From Cytophagaceae bacterium ABcell3 (lineage in GTDB: Bacteria; Bacteroidota; Bacteroidia; Cytophagales; Cytophagaceae): a stretch of DNA of 64,000 nucleotides. The notes beneath the pieces are model-generated. The model searched no databases. It saw only the letters and a program-made list of their open reading frames with translations, and was not told where the DNA came from. Position numbers and translations under genes: made by a program. Where the stretch lies: the NCBI GenBank assembly GCA_030913385.1, contig CP133159.1, forward strand, positions 1,882,584 to 1,946,583, given 5' to 3'. Position 1 is the stretch's first letter; the number at the start of each line of letters is the position of its first letter. Positions 18,538-27,445 of the stretch are shown here, piece by piece.

Positions 18538-20121
18538 CTTATTCTCCTCTTTTTCTTTTTTAATTATCTTCCCTTCTAAATCATATTCGGGCGTTAGGGA
18601 AGGTTTGCCTGGAAACTCTTCTATATGAAGTGTTTGAGTAGGGAAGGCAAATCTAACGCCGAGTTTGTCTGCAAGAGTTATAATGGCAACCATCAGTTCT
18701 TGCCTGACACGAAGTTCGGACATATAGTCTGGTACGGCCAAAAAGGTGTCTAACAAAATATTTAGGCTTGAATCGTCAAAATCGTTTAGGAAAATCCTTA
18801 CTACTTTATTGTTGGTTTCCGGATGGTCTAAAATTATTTTCCTTATTCCTTCTACATATATCTCAATAAGTTTTGGAGGGGTGTCATAAGTTACCCCTAT
18901 GGTAGTTTTGAACCTCCTGAAGTTTCTGAGTCCATGGTTGTTGATGGTTGAGTCTGCAAGTTTACCGTTAGGTATATAAATGACAGAATTTCCAAAAGTA
19001 CGCACCCTGGTAGAGCGGAACCCTACTTCCTCTACTGTACCGTCAATATCACCGCTTGTTATCCAGTCTCCTGCCTGAAAAGGCTTGTCTAAAAAAATCA
19101 TCAATGAACCAAAGAGGTTCTTGATGGTGTCTTGAGCGGCCAATGCTATAGCAACACCACCTATGGACAGACCGGCCAAAAGTGCTGTTACATTGAAATT
19201 TAGGTTTTGTAGCGTAAATAAAATACCGGTTACAACTACAAATATTTTTAACGACTTTCTGACCAAAGGCACCAGTTGGTCGTCCAAAGTGCCTTCTGTA
19301 CGTTCGGCCATCTTTTGCATATAGATGCCCAGTAAGTCTACGAGCCTATAGACAATCAACATCGCAAAAAATGGTACCAGTCCTTTAAACAGAAGTACTA
19401 CATTCTTTGAAATTGTAATAGGAAGTTGTAGTACGGGAAATAAAATTGAAAGAAGCAAAGTGGTGACAAATAAGCTAGCCATTTTGGCCACAGGGCCATA
19501 TTTCTTAAGGTCTAGAGAATCATCTGCTGTTTTTCTTAATATCTTGAAAAGGAACTTTCGCAATAGCGGTGGCAGTGCCCAATTTGTCAAAATAGCAAAA
19601 AGTATAAGGACAAAAACTCCCAAATGTTGCCACAGGTAAAGTCCCATGATTTTTCTATGACCTTTTTTGGGAAGCAAATCTACAATGAGCTCTGTGCCAA
19701 AAGGGTGTAGCTCCTTATGTTTTTTAGGAATGAGCTTAACTGTTTGGGCAGAGTATTTCCAACCGTCTTTTGTTTTGATCAGATAAATGTCTTTATCTTC
19801 CTGTATAGGATAAAACCTCGCTTTGTTGGTGGTTGTGTCTATATACTTTTCTTCCCTAGGTACCTCCTCTAACTCGATATAGTGCCCTCTTCCATCAAAT
19901 ATATGTTTAAGTTTTATTGCAAGGTTTTCTGCTTCTTCATCCGGTAAATTTTTTGTGTCCAAAGATTTTGCTGCTAACTCTGGGTGAAATGTTTCGTCTT
20001 GAAGGTATTTTAAGTGATTATGTATTGAATGATAGGGGGTAGATATGTTTATGGAGTCTGAGGTATATCCATAATTAATTGTAAAGAGCAGTATTAATGA
20101 AAGAATATAAAATTTTTTCAT
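18523..20121 (-). CDS. MscS-family mechanosensitive ion channel
   Basis: This 532-residue protein has a signal peptide, a ~150-residue periplasmic region and about five transmembrane helices. The MscS core follows: pore helix TM3 (GLSIGGVAIALAAQDTIKN) and then FLDKPFQAGDWI, which begins the beta domain, with IPNGKLADSTINN further on. The family opens under membrane tension to release solutes during osmotic downshock. The long N-terminal extension places it with larger MscS relatives rather than the minimal E. coli MscS. The gene stands alone and converges with the surface-repeat gene. Confidence 0.9.
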   Translation of the reverse strand: MKKFYILSLILLFTINYGYTSDSINISTPYHSIHNHLKYLQDETFHPELAAKSLDTKNLPDEEAENLAIKLKHIFDGRGHYIELEEVPREEKYIDTTTNKARFYPIQEDKDIYLIKTKDGWKYSAQTVKLIPKKHKELHPFGTELIVDLLPKKGHRKIMGLYLWQHLGVFVLILFAILTNWALPPLLRKFLFKILRKTADDSLDLKKYGPVAKMASLFVTTLLLSILFPVLQLPITISKNVVLLFKGLVPFFAMLIVYRLVDLLGIYMQKMAERTEGTLDDQLVPLVRKSLKIFVVVTGILFTLQNLNFNVTALLAGLSIGGVAIALAAQDTIKNLFGSLMIFLDKPFQAGDWITSGDIDGTVEEVGFRSTRVRTFGNSVIYIPNGKLADSTINNHGLRNFRRFKTTIGVTYDTPPKLIEIYVEGIRKIILDHPETNNKVVRIFLNDFDDSSLNILLDTFLAVPDYMSELRVRQELMVAIITLADKLGVRFAFPTQTLHIEEFPGKPSLTPEYDLEGKIIKKEKEENKAGTV

Positions 20122-20319
20122 GTTTTGATATAAAAGTTATAGTCGTTATGGGATAACGTATTGATTAGTCAAATTTGGGTGTGAAGTTACATAATTTAAG
20201 TTATAGAGGGTATAAATCGATCATTTTTTAGGGGTATCGCTTGGCTTGCTGAAAAAAACACAAGTGGTTAAGGTGCGCCTTATTTTCAAGCGCACCTGTA
20301 ATGGAGCACTCCTGAGAAA

Positions 20320-20838
20320 TCAGTTTATCCGGCACGACCTTATTGCTTCATTGATTTTCGCTTCCAGTTTTTCCTGTGCTTTAGTTGGTTTTATAGGGGC
20401 ATTCTCCTTAAATTTTATTTTGCCTGAGTAAGACCTTTTAAGGGTTATGTACTCACCTTCATTGTTCATTTTGTATGAGTATTTGTACTGCCCGTTGTTT
20501 TTCTCTACGTACTTAAAATTTTCTAATGCTGTCTTGTAAGTAATTACTAGCTTTTTGCTGGTGTTTCTGACCTCTATCTGTTCTTTTGAATTGACTACAT
20601 TGTAGTAGTTATTGGTTTTTTTAATGTAGTTTCCCTCTTTATCCTTTAACAGACTACACCTTTCTGGTGTGTTCTTGCGCCATTTTTCTAGCTCCTTGCT
20701 GTCTGAAGTTAAAGAGCTGTCTTGAAATAATGGTTTGTTTCCTGAGTCTTTCAGGTTTATTTTAGAATAATCTATATTTTGAGCATTGATCAGATGTGTG
20801 GTAGCCATAAATGCTACAAATATCATATATATCTTCAT
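20320..20838 (-). CDS. Exported protein of unknown function
   Basis: The protein has 172 residues from the chosen start MKIYMIFVAFMATTHLINAQ, which is a complete signal peptide. A longer frame to 20883 would bury that peptide. The start is preceded by AGGAGGAG, an unusually strong Shine-Dalgarno sequence for this phylum. The mature part is rich in K, E and N with no recognised domain. No homologue family comes to mind. Confidence 0.65.
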   Translation of the reverse strand: MKIYMIFVAFMATTHLINAQNIDYSKINLKDSGNKPLFQDSSLTSDSKELEKWRKNTPERCSLLKDKEGNYIKKTNNYYNVVNSKEQIEVRNTSKKLVITYKTALENFKYVEKNNGQYKYSYKMNNEGEYITLKRSYSGKIKFKENAPIKPTKAQEKLEAKINEAIRSCRIN

Positions 20839-21030
20839 TGCTATCTCCTCCTCTTTCTTACCCACTACTAAGTTAACAGACACTTAGGCATATAGTTAGC
20901 TTTTTAGGCTCATTTTTTTGATTTCTCCTGCTTTTATTTTTTTTGAAAAATTATTGATTCAATGAGAGAATTTGAATGGGTTTATTTTTTAGAAATCAGA
21001 TTTAGGACTATATTTGCAGACCTTTTGCGA

Positions 21031-21114
21031 GCCCATGTGGTGGAATTGGTAGACACGCCATCTTGAGGGGGTGGTGCCTTAACTGGTGTGGGAGTTCGAA
21101 TCTCCCCGTGGGCA
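21031..21114 (+). tRNA. tRNA-Leu (GAG)
   Basis: This is an 84-nt class II tRNA. Acceptor stem GCCCATG pairs with CGTGGGC, with D arm GTG/CAC, anticodon stem CCATC/GGTGG with loop TTGAGGG (anticodon GAG), a long variable arm, T stem GGGAG/CTCCC with TTCGAAT loop, and discriminator A. CCA is not encoded. A TATATTTG -7 box lies at 21009-21016 upstream. Confidence 0.97.
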
Positions 21115-21122
21115 CAGCGATG

Positions 21123-21157
21123 AAGCGGATCTGTTTTTGCAGTTCCGCTTTTTTTTA
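21123..21157 (+). terminator. Intrinsic terminator after tRNA-Leu
   Basis: AAGCGGA pairs with TCCGCTT, extended internally by CTG/CAG, and is followed by a run of eight T. It lies 9 bases after the tRNA. Confidence 0.9.
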
Positions 21158-21162
21158 TCCTA

Positions 21163-21327
21163 AATTATGCGATAGGTTTCGTCATGAGGAGTAAAATGAC
21201 AATAAATCAGCACATTTGGATCGCAAAGCATAGCAGCGCTATGGTTAGACGCAAACGTTAGCGAAGCGACTGATTTGATTTATTTTGCTACGTAATAGAA
21301 AGTTCTATTGCATATATCAGGTTTATG
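21163..21327 (+). repeat. Repeat family B, copy 1
   Basis: This ~160-bp dispersed element also occurs at 29385 and 58010 in the same orientation. Shared blocks are TATGCGATAG near the left end, CATGAGGA, GCGAAGCGACTGATTTGA, and AATAGAAAGTTCTATTGCAT at the right. The left TATGCGATAG and right CTATTGCATA form imperfect terminal inverted repeats, as in a MITE-like element. Confidence 0.8.
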
Positions 21328-21379
21328 CTTGGCGCATAAAACATTACCCTGTTGGCCTTGTTTTTTATTAAAAAAGACT

Positions 21380-21607
21380 ATGGCAGATTATAAGAAAGGG
21401 AATAAGGATAAACCTCATTTGCCTCATTATCCAGATGAAGCAAAGCAGGAGCAACCTGAAAAAGATGATCCTACTCCGGAATCAGAAGAGAACTATCAAT
21501 ATTATCCCGGAGTAGCATATCCTGAGGGCACTCAAAAAGATGAAACTGAGGATGATGAAAAAGAGAAAAAAGATGACCCAAATAAGAAAGGGCCTGAATC
21601 ATTATAA
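21380..21607 (+). CDS. Small acidic low-complexity protein
   Basis: The protein has 75 residues from MADYKKGNKD. The frame is open further upstream from 21308, but that part looks like repeat-derived sequence. It is very rich in D, E, K and P, with PEGTQKDETEDDEKEKKDDP near the end, and is probably disordered. Its stop overlaps the end of folE on the other strand by 6 bases. I do not recognise it. Confidence 0.55.
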   Translation: MADYKKGNKDKPHLPHYPDEAKQEQPEKDDPTPESEENYQYYPGVAYPEGTQKDETEDDEKEKKDDPNKKGPESL

Positions 21608-22291
21608 TGAAATATAATTCAGGAACTCTTTTTTGACGGCTTCTTCTTGGAATTTGCCACTGTAATGGGAGGTTACCGTTCTGCTGTTTATATCATTGAC
21701 TCCGCGAGATGACACACAAAGGTGGGCAGCATCAAGCACTACAGCTACATCTTCTGTGCAAAGAACTTCGCGGAGTTCTTGTGCTATTTGTTCTGTAAGT
21801 CTTTCCTGAACTTGAGGACGTTTAGCATAGTACTGCACAATGCGATTGATCTTAGATAAACCGATCACATGTCCGTTGGACACATAAGCTACATGTGCTT
21901 TTCCAAAAATAGGTACAAAATGGTGCTCGCAGTTAGAGTAAAAGGTGATATCCTTTTCTACCAACATTTCATTGTACCTGTATTTGTTCTCAAATAGCTT
22001 TACATCAGGTTTGTTTTCAGGGTTTAAGCCACTGAAAATCTCTTTGACATACATTTTTGCAACCCTTTGTGGTGTGCCTTGTAAACTGTCGTCGTTTAGG
22101 TCCAGTCCTAATATATGCATGATTTCCCTGAAATGCTTTGCAATAAGCGCCATTTTTACGTCGTCGTCCATGTCAAAAGCATCTGCCCTTAAAGGAGTGT
22201 CTTTAGAACCTGGCAGGTGTTCGTCTCCGACTTCGTCTACAGATAAGTTTTTAAGAAGCTGGGTATTCAACAAAGTTTCTTTCGGTTTCAT
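21602..22291 (-). CDS. folE: GTP cyclohydrolase I
   Basis: This 229-residue FolE-type enzyme converts GTP to dihydroneopterin triphosphate, the first step of folate and tetrahydropterin synthesis. Zinc and active-site residues are visible in FYSNCEHHFVPIFGKAHVAY and in CVSSRGVND (second Cys ligand), with GLSKINRIVQYYAKRPQVQE in between. The first ~40 residues are a variable extension. Its start lies inside the end of the upstream PTPS gene: the two overlap by 41 bases in different frames, so they are co-transcribed. Confidence 0.96.
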   Translation of the reverse strand: MKPKETLLNTQLLKNLSVDEVGDEHLPGSKDTPLRADAFDMDDDVKMALIAKHFREIMHILGLDLNDDSLQGTPQRVAKMYVKEIFSGLNPENKPDVKLFENKYRYNEMLVEKDITFYSNCEHHFVPIFGKAHVAYVSNGHVIGLSKINRIVQYYAKRPQVQERLTEQIAQELREVLCTEDVAVVLDAAHLCVSSRGVNDINSRTVTSHYSGKFQEEAVKKEFLNYISL

Positions 22292-22661
22292 AAAGCGTTA
22301 TTTTCAGGGTGTAGTCTGGCCCTAGTTTCGGTTTCAGGATATCGTAAATTACTACTGCAATATTTTCTGCTGTAGGATTTAAGTCTTTAAACTCAACAAC
22401 ATCAAGGTTAAGGTTTTTATGGTCAAGCCTGTTTATGATATTTTCTTTAATTAAACGACTTAGAAATTTCATGTCTATAACATAGCCAGTCTCTGGATTG
22501 GTTTCGCCAACCACCTTTACTACTAGCTCGTAATTGTGTCCATGAAAATTTTCATTGTTGCACAAGCCAAAAACCTCATCGTTTTTTTGCTTGCTCCACG
22601 ATGGATTGTATAGCCGATGTGCGGCATTAAAATGTTCTTTTCTATAAACTGCTACTTTCAT
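22251..22661 (-). CDS. queD: 6-pyruvoyl-tetrahydropterin synthase / 6-carboxytetrahydropterin synthase
   Basis: This 136-residue protein has zinc ligands HFNAAH (near residue 10-15) and HGHNYEL (~40), the family signature VIDMKFLSRLIKE, and catalytic HKNLN and ETERN motifs. It acts on dihydroneopterin triphosphate, the product of FolE encoded next in the operon. The product is either carboxytetrahydropterin for queuosine or pyruvoyl-tetrahydropterin. The QueD assignment within PTPS is an inference. A CAAAAATA box on the plus strand (22732-22739) gives a TATTTTTG -7 element for this operon. Confidence 0.88.
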   Translation of the reverse strand: MKVAVYRKEHFNAAHRLYNPSWSKQKNDEVFGLCNNENFHGHNYELVVKVVGETNPETGYVIDMKFLSRLIKENIINRLDHKNLNLDVVEFKDLNPTAENIAVVIYDILKPKLGPDYTLKITLYETERNFVEYPAS

Positions 22662-22866
22662 TTAAGGCTATGAACAAACAATTTTTATGTTTTGTTTTCC
22701 TTTTGCAATGCAGGTAATTTTTAAATTTACGCAAAAATAAGCAGTAGGACAATCCGGTGCATAAAAAACTCATGTTTTTTTGCGCTTGCTCGTAAAATAG
22801 TTTAGAATAATATTTTGAAAAAATAATAAAAAGGCTCTTTTTGTTCTTAAAAACTATATAAAATTG

Positions 22867-22874
22867 TATATTTG
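22867..22874 (+). promoter_or_regulatory. -7 promoter element for cysH
   Basis: TATATTTG fits the Bacteroidota TANNTTTG -7 box. A TTTG at 22840-22843 lies 23 bases upstream, slightly longer than the usual 19-21. The predicted start would give a leader of about 15 bases before the GTG at 22894. Confidence 0.5.
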
Positions 22875-22893
22875 TAAAATAAAATTTTGATAC

Positions 22894-23553
22894 GTGGATT
22901 TCGAAGGAATAAAATATAAGATTAACGGCTATAATCAAAAGTATCAGAAGATCTTTACGACATCTTCTTTTCAGACGCATAGTATTGTTCTGCTCCACAT
23001 TTTGAGTAGGATAGACAATACTATTCCTGTATACTTTATTAATACTGGTTACCATTTCCCGGAAACGATTAGTTTTCGGGACCAAATAGCTGATATGTTT
23101 AAGTTAAACATTAAGGAAGTGTTTAGCGCTACACCTAGGCATATGCAAAAAGACGCTGAAGGTAGGTTGTTGTTTACCAGCGACCCTGATTTTTGCTGCT
23201 ATCTTAACAAAGTTCAACCGTTGGACCCTATACTTGCAGACCATGATGTATGGATCAATGGGGTGCGTGCAGATCAGAGCTCGGTTCGTAAATCTTTTAA
23301 GATCGAAGAAAAAGCGCCTCATGATGTCATTCGTTTTCACCCAATGTTGGACTGGAACACCAAAATGGTGGAAATGTATATTAAAGAACATAAGTTGCCT
23401 AGACATCCATTAGAAGAAAAAGGGTATTTTAGCATTGGATGTGAGCCGTGTACCCGTAAATTTGACCTTGAGTGGAATGCCAGGGAAGGTCGCTGGTTTG
23501 GCCTCAAGAAAACAGAATGTGGTCTTAATACAGAATTAGTCTCAAAAAAATGA
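22894..23553 (+). CDS. cysH: Phosphoadenylyl/adenylyl-sulfate reductase
   Basis: This 219-residue protein starts with GTG. The PAPS-reductase core shows FINTGYHFPETISFRDQI (nucleotide-binding region) and the C-terminal KTECGLNTE motif carrying the catalytic Cys. The paired cysteines DFCCYL and the later GCEPCT give the CC...CxxC arrangement that binds a 4Fe-4S cluster in APS-type reductases, so APS is the likelier substrate. The reaction reduces activated sulfate to sulfite for cysteine synthesis. No other sulfate genes are nearby. Its stop overlaps the epimerase ATG. Confidence 0.9.
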   Translation: MDFEGIKYKINGYNQKYQKIFTTSSFQTHSIVLLHILSRIDNTIPVYFINTGYHFPETISFRDQIADMFKLNIKEVFSATPRHMQKDAEGRLLFTSDPDFCCYLNKVQPLDPILADHDVWINGVRADQSSVRKSFKIEEKAPHDVIRFHPMLDWNTKMVEMYIKEHKLPRHPLEEKGYFSIGCEPCTRKFDLEWNAREGRWFGLKKTECGLNTELVSKK

Positions 23554-24488
23554 AAGTACTGATAACAGGTGGAGCTGGTTATATAGGCTCAGAGTTGGTT
23601 TATCAACTGTCCCAGAAAGAGGATGTGTCCCAGATTATTGTTTATGATAATCTTACAAGAGAAAACTTTAATCTTTTTATAAGCAATAGCAATAGGATCG
23701 GTAATAACAAAGTCAAGTTTGAGTTTGGCGATCTTTTGGATTCTAGGAAGTTGAGAAAGGTAATGAAAGGGGTAGAGGTGGTTTATCACCTTGCAGCCCG
23801 TGTGTCTACGCCTTTTTCTAATGTGGACTCTCACTTTTTTGAGCAGGTTAACAACTGGGGCACGGCTGAATTGGTATATGCAGTAGAAGATACCCCTAGT
23901 ATTTCTAGGTTGATTTTTCTGAGCAGTACTTCCGTTTATGGAGCTTCTAAAACATTGTTAGATGAATCTTCTACCCCTAATCCTCGGACATTTTATAGCA
24001 TCAGTAAAATGAGGGGAGAGGAGCACGTGAAAAGATTGCTTGATAAGAAAAAAACTTATATTATCAGGTGCGGTAACGCTTATGGATACACCCCGTCTAT
24101 ACGCTTTGATTCTGTTATTAATAAGTTTATGTTCGATGCTAATTTTAATAACAGGATTAGTATTCATGGATCTGGAAAACAGACACGTTCTTTTATAAAT
24201 GTCAATAAGGTGGTTAGCTCCCTTGTGGAGATGAGAAATAATGATATGCCTTCTGATGTTTATAATCTTATTGATAAAAACATGGAAATTCTGGATTTGG
24301 TAGACGTTTTAAAAGAAATATACCCGGATCTTGAATTTATTTTTATCAACCAACACCTTGAACTAAGAGAGTTGCAGGTTAACCCTGAAACTAAGCTATC
24401 TAAATATATAGCGCTGCCTGAAACTGATTTTAAAAAAGAACTGCTTGCCTTTAAAGACCGGTTTGCCTTTACTTCTCAAAGCAACTGA
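23550..24488 (+). CDS. NAD-dependent epimerase/dehydratase (extended SDR)
   Basis: This 312-residue protein has the Rossmann motif TGGAGYIG at the N-terminus, the acidic residue after strand 2 (VYDNL), HLAARVS, and the catalytic Y-x3-K in FYSISKMRGEE. These enzymes act on nucleotide sugars such as UDP-glucose/galactose. The start overlaps the cysH stop in ATGA, so the two are translationally coupled, which is an unusual pairing with sulfate reduction. Substrate unknown. Confidence 0.88.
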   Translation: MKVLITGGAGYIGSELVYQLSQKEDVSQIIVYDNLTRENFNLFISNSNRIGNNKVKFEFGDLLDSRKLRKVMKGVEVVYHLAARVSTPFSNVDSHFFEQVNNWGTAELVYAVEDTPSISRLIFLSSTSVYGASKTLLDESSTPNPRTFYSISKMRGEEHVKRLLDKKKTYIIRCGNAYGYTPSIRFDSVINKFMFDANFNNRISIHGSGKQTRSFINVNKVVSSLVEMRNNDMPSDVYNLIDKNMEILDLVDVLKEIYPDLEFIFINQHLELRELQVNPETKLSKYIALPETDFKKELLAFKDRFAFTSQSN

Positions 24489-24498
24489 TATTTACTTA

Positions 24499-24698
24499 GG
24501 ACCTGCTGAAAAAGTCAAAAGTTTGTGTAGCCACATGGCATGCCTTGTGGCTGCACAAAAAAAGTATTGGATTAAAAGTTTCTGAATTTACTGTGCACGG
24601 AAAAATAAGAAATAACCGAAAAAAACTTGCACCTATACCTAATCTTTTTTATATAAATATAAACAGACCAATATTTTGGGCGTTTTTCAGCGCGCCCT
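24499..24698 (+). repeat. Repeat family C, copy 1
   Basis: This ~200-bp element shares blocks with 45322-45547 (inverse orientation) and 54287-54492: CTGCTGAAAAAGTC-like left end, TGTAGCCACA...GCATGCCTTGTGGCT, AAAGTATTGGATTAAAAGTTTCT, and a right end ATTTTGGGCGTTTTTCAGCG. It has no coding capacity. With the terminator that follows, it fills most of the gap before the sugar transporter. Confidence 0.8.
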
Positions 24699-24707
24699 AA
24701 CTTACAG

Positions 24708-24737
24708 AAAGCTGCATGGACCATGCAGCTTTTTTTT
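24708..24737 (+). terminator. Intrinsic terminator
   Basis: AAAGCTGCATG and CATGCAGCTTT form an 11-bp perfect stem with a 3-nt loop, followed by a T run. It probably ends the cysH-epimerase transcript after the family-C repeat. Confidence 0.88.
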
Positions 24738-24952
24738 ACCTAATGTGCTTTTTAGCAACGTTATCCTCTTAGTATAATAAAATAGGAAAAAGACTTGGAG
24801 AGAGCCTGCTACAAACCTTGATTCATTTTTAATTAACTCTCCTCAACATACTGCTATTTTTTACGTATGAATTTATATCTGTCAATATTCCTGTATTTAT
24901 ACATTGTTGATATATAGATGCTAAAGTTGTAAATAATATCAATAGTACTAGA

Positions 24953-24960
24953 TATATTTG
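24953..24960 (+). promoter_or_regulatory. -7 promoter element for the FucP-like transporter
   Basis: TATATTTG matches TANNTTTG and lies 39 bases before the ATG at 24999. No good TTTG is present at 19-21 bases upstream. Confidence 0.45.
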
Positions 24961-24998
24961 AATAATTTTAAGTAATTTTCCAAATATTTACAGTTTAA

Positions 24999-26240
24999 AT
25001 GGAAACCCTGGGACTTAAGGAGCAATTAGTTAAGAGGAGTAACAAAAAAGTACTTTCGATATTTGTTGTGCTTTTTTTTATGTGGGGGCTTTTGACTGTA
25101 ATGAATGAGGTACTGGATAAACATTTATCCTATATTTTTGACCTTACTTATAGCTTATCTACCCTTATAGGGCTTACTTTCTTTAGTACTTATTTTATTG
25201 TATCCATACCAGCCGGAAAGCTGTTTAATGATCTTGGGTTTAAAAAGGGGATTTTCATAGGGTGGACTGCCGCTATTACAGGGTGTTTGGTCATGTCTTT
25301 GGCCATTCATTTAATCAATTACAATATTTTTCTCTTAGGACTTATTGTTCTTGCCGGCGGGTTTACCATTCTTCAAGTAGGCGCTAATTTGTATGTGGTA
25401 ATTCTGGGAAGCAGGAAAACAGCCGCAAGCCGGCTTACACTCATGCAGGCCTTCAATTCACTGGGTACTTTTGTGGCACCTTTTTTTGCCTATCAAATCC
25501 TTTGGCGATCGGTAGGTGTGTCTGATGTGGTTATAGACCAAATGCCAGCCGAGAATCTTTTTGCTATGGAAGCATCTTTTGTTCACATTCCTTATTTAAT
25601 ACTTGCAGGGTTAATGGTTCTGTTTGCCATTGTTCTTAAAGTTAATAAGATCCCACATATAGATACATCCAATATTGAACCCTTAAATAAAATTACTTCA
25701 TTACGTCGGAGGCACGTGCTTCACTTTTCTCAATTGAGATTAGGGGCCTTTGCCATTTTTGCTTATGTGGGTGCGGAAGTGGCCTTAGCTACTTATTTGT
25801 TTGACTTTGCTCAGAATAAAGTAGCTTGGTACTGGGGATTGGCCATGTTTGGTAGGTTTGTTGGAGCCTACATTCTTGTAAAAGTCAAGCCTGGGAAAGC
25901 TGTAGGTTTTTGTGCCATTATGGCCTGCACGTTTGTGGTACTCTCAATTTTAACTAGCGGTGAAGTATCTATCTGGATAATTACCTTGATTGGCTTATTT
26001 AACTCTATATTGTTCCCATCTATTTTTGCACTTGGCATTAACGGGCTTGGTAAGTATGCTGAAGAAGGTGCAGCAGTATTGGTTATGTTTATAGTGGGAG
26101 GCGCTGTAATCCCTTTTATGGTACGAAATTTCTCCTATGTTAATTATGAGGTAGCTTTTATCATTCCTGTGATATGCTATTTCTATATAGCTTTGTATGG
26201 ATTGAAGCTCTCTAAGTACGAAAAGCAGGAAAGTAAATAA
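24999..26240 (+). CDS. MFS sugar transporter, FucP-like (FHS family)
   Basis: This 413-residue protein has about 12 transmembrane helices. The first helix region (FVVLFFMWGLLTVMNEVL) has the FFMWG...N pattern of the fucose/glucose-galactose:H+ symporters, and GGFTILQVGANLYVVILG corresponds to the helix-4/5 region of that family. It is expected to import a hexose or deoxyhexose with protons. No sugar-catabolic gene is next to it, so the substrate is open. Confidence 0.85.
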   Translation: METLGLKEQLVKRSNKKVLSIFVVLFFMWGLLTVMNEVLDKHLSYIFDLTYSLSTLIGLTFFSTYFIVSIPAGKLFNDLGFKKGIFIGWTAAITGCLVMSLAIHLINYNIFLLGLIVLAGGFTILQVGANLYVVILGSRKTAASRLTLMQAFNSLGTFVAPFFAYQILWRSVGVSDVVIDQMPAENLFAMEASFVHIPYLILAGLMVLFAIVLKVNKIPHIDTSNIEPLNKITSLRRRHVLHFSQLRLGAFAIFAYVGAEVALATYLFDFAQNKVAWYWGLAMFGRFVGAYILVKVKPGKAVGFCAIMACTFVVLSILTSGEVSIWIITLIGLFNSILFPSIFALGINGLGKYAEEGAAVLVMFIVGGAVIPFMVRNFSYVNYEVAFIIPVICYFYIALYGLKLSKYEKQESK

Positions 26241-26305
26241 TTGTTTTTTGTTTTACACCGTTAGGGAAGCTAGCAATTTTTTATGTTCGTTTGTTTGGGA
26301 GGGAG

Positions 26306-26704
26306 CTATATAGTAAATGCTTTCTTGTATTGGTTTAGCCAATGTACGGCTTCTTCATAGCTTTTGAAAAACCTTGCCGGATAGGGAGGATTGTTGGCAT
26401 GCTTGAAAAAGCTATAAATTATTTTATGTAGTATGTTTTCTGAGTAAAAAGCAATGGCTTTTACCGTTTGCTTAGGGTCTTCTTCTGCAAAGTATCTCCT
26501 AGCTTCTTGTGTGACTAGTTTCAAATTTCTAACGTCAACGAGCAACAGCCTGTTTTCTAGTTTGATGGTATTGGTCGAGTAAGCAAATATCTCTTTGGCC
26601 ACATTTATGTCCACCTCGGTAGAGTCATTAAAGTTTATATGGATTATACCATTTACTAATTTAATGCTGATGTATTGGCTTTTTGGCAAATTTTCTGTTT
26701 CCAT
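26306..26704 (-). CDS. Small STAS-like protein downstream of a histidine kinase
   Basis: This 132-residue soluble protein has alternating strands and helices compatible with a SpoIIAA/STAS-type fold (IIHINFNDSTEVDINVAKEI, RLLLVDVRNL, VKAIAFYS, PARFFKSYEEAVHWL). Such Bacteroidota proteins are often found beside sensor kinases. It starts 4 bases after the end of the interrupted kinase gene and was surely its operon partner. With the kinase split by an IS, its transcription may now depend on the IS or on an internal promoter. The fold call is inference. Confidence 0.6.
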   Translation of the reverse strand: METENLPKSQYISIKLVNGIIHINFNDSTEVDINVAKEIFAYSTNTIKLENRLLLVDVRNLKLVTQEARRYFAEEDPKQTVKAIAFYSENILHKIIYSFFKHANNPPYPARFFKSYEEAVHWLNQYKKAFTI

Positions 26705-27445
26705 ATTGCTACTTATTGTTTTTTAAACAAGGAAGTGTAATGATGAACTCTGTACCAATGTTTTCTGTACTAAGAAAAGATATCTCGCCACCCATTTTTT
26801 CTATATATGATTTCGCCATATATAAACCCAAACCACTCCCTTCAGACGTATGAGGGCCCCTATAAAACATATTGAATATTTTATCATGTAAGTCTTCTCT
26901 TATACCTATTCCGTTGTCTTTTATAATAATGATGACACCATTTTTATTTTCAGTGACAGCAATGTCAATTTCGGCAGATTGGCCCGGCTTTCTATATTTT
27001 ACGGCATTGTCTACAAGGTTTTGGATGACAGAATGGAGCATTTTCTCGTTATTAAAAAAATCCCTTTTCTGAGCGACCGTAATTCGAATATGGTTTTTAT
27101 GTGAATGTGGAGAAAGGCTATAAATATCGGTAATATTTTTTATAAACTGATTGAAGCATATTTTAGATTTTTCCTTTCTCATACGCTCCATCAAGGCTAG
27201 ATCAAGTAGGTTTTTTAGTATTGTATCTAGGCTTTCAGAACATTTCTTGATCAGCTTGAAGTAATTAAGGGCTGCCTGATCTTTTATCTCATCTTCTACA
27301 AGGCTAGTGATCCCCAATATAGAAGACAATGGCCCTTTTAGATCATGAGAAACTTTGTAAACGAAAGTATCTAATTCTTGATTTTTACTAATAAGCTGTT
27401 GTTCGATTCTTTTTAAAGGACTAATATCTTTTGCTATATATAGTA

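Noticed and set aside
21308-21379. N-terminal extension of the small acidic protein
   Set aside because: The first 24 codons fall at the end of the family-B repeat, and the composition changes sharply at MADYKKGNKD.
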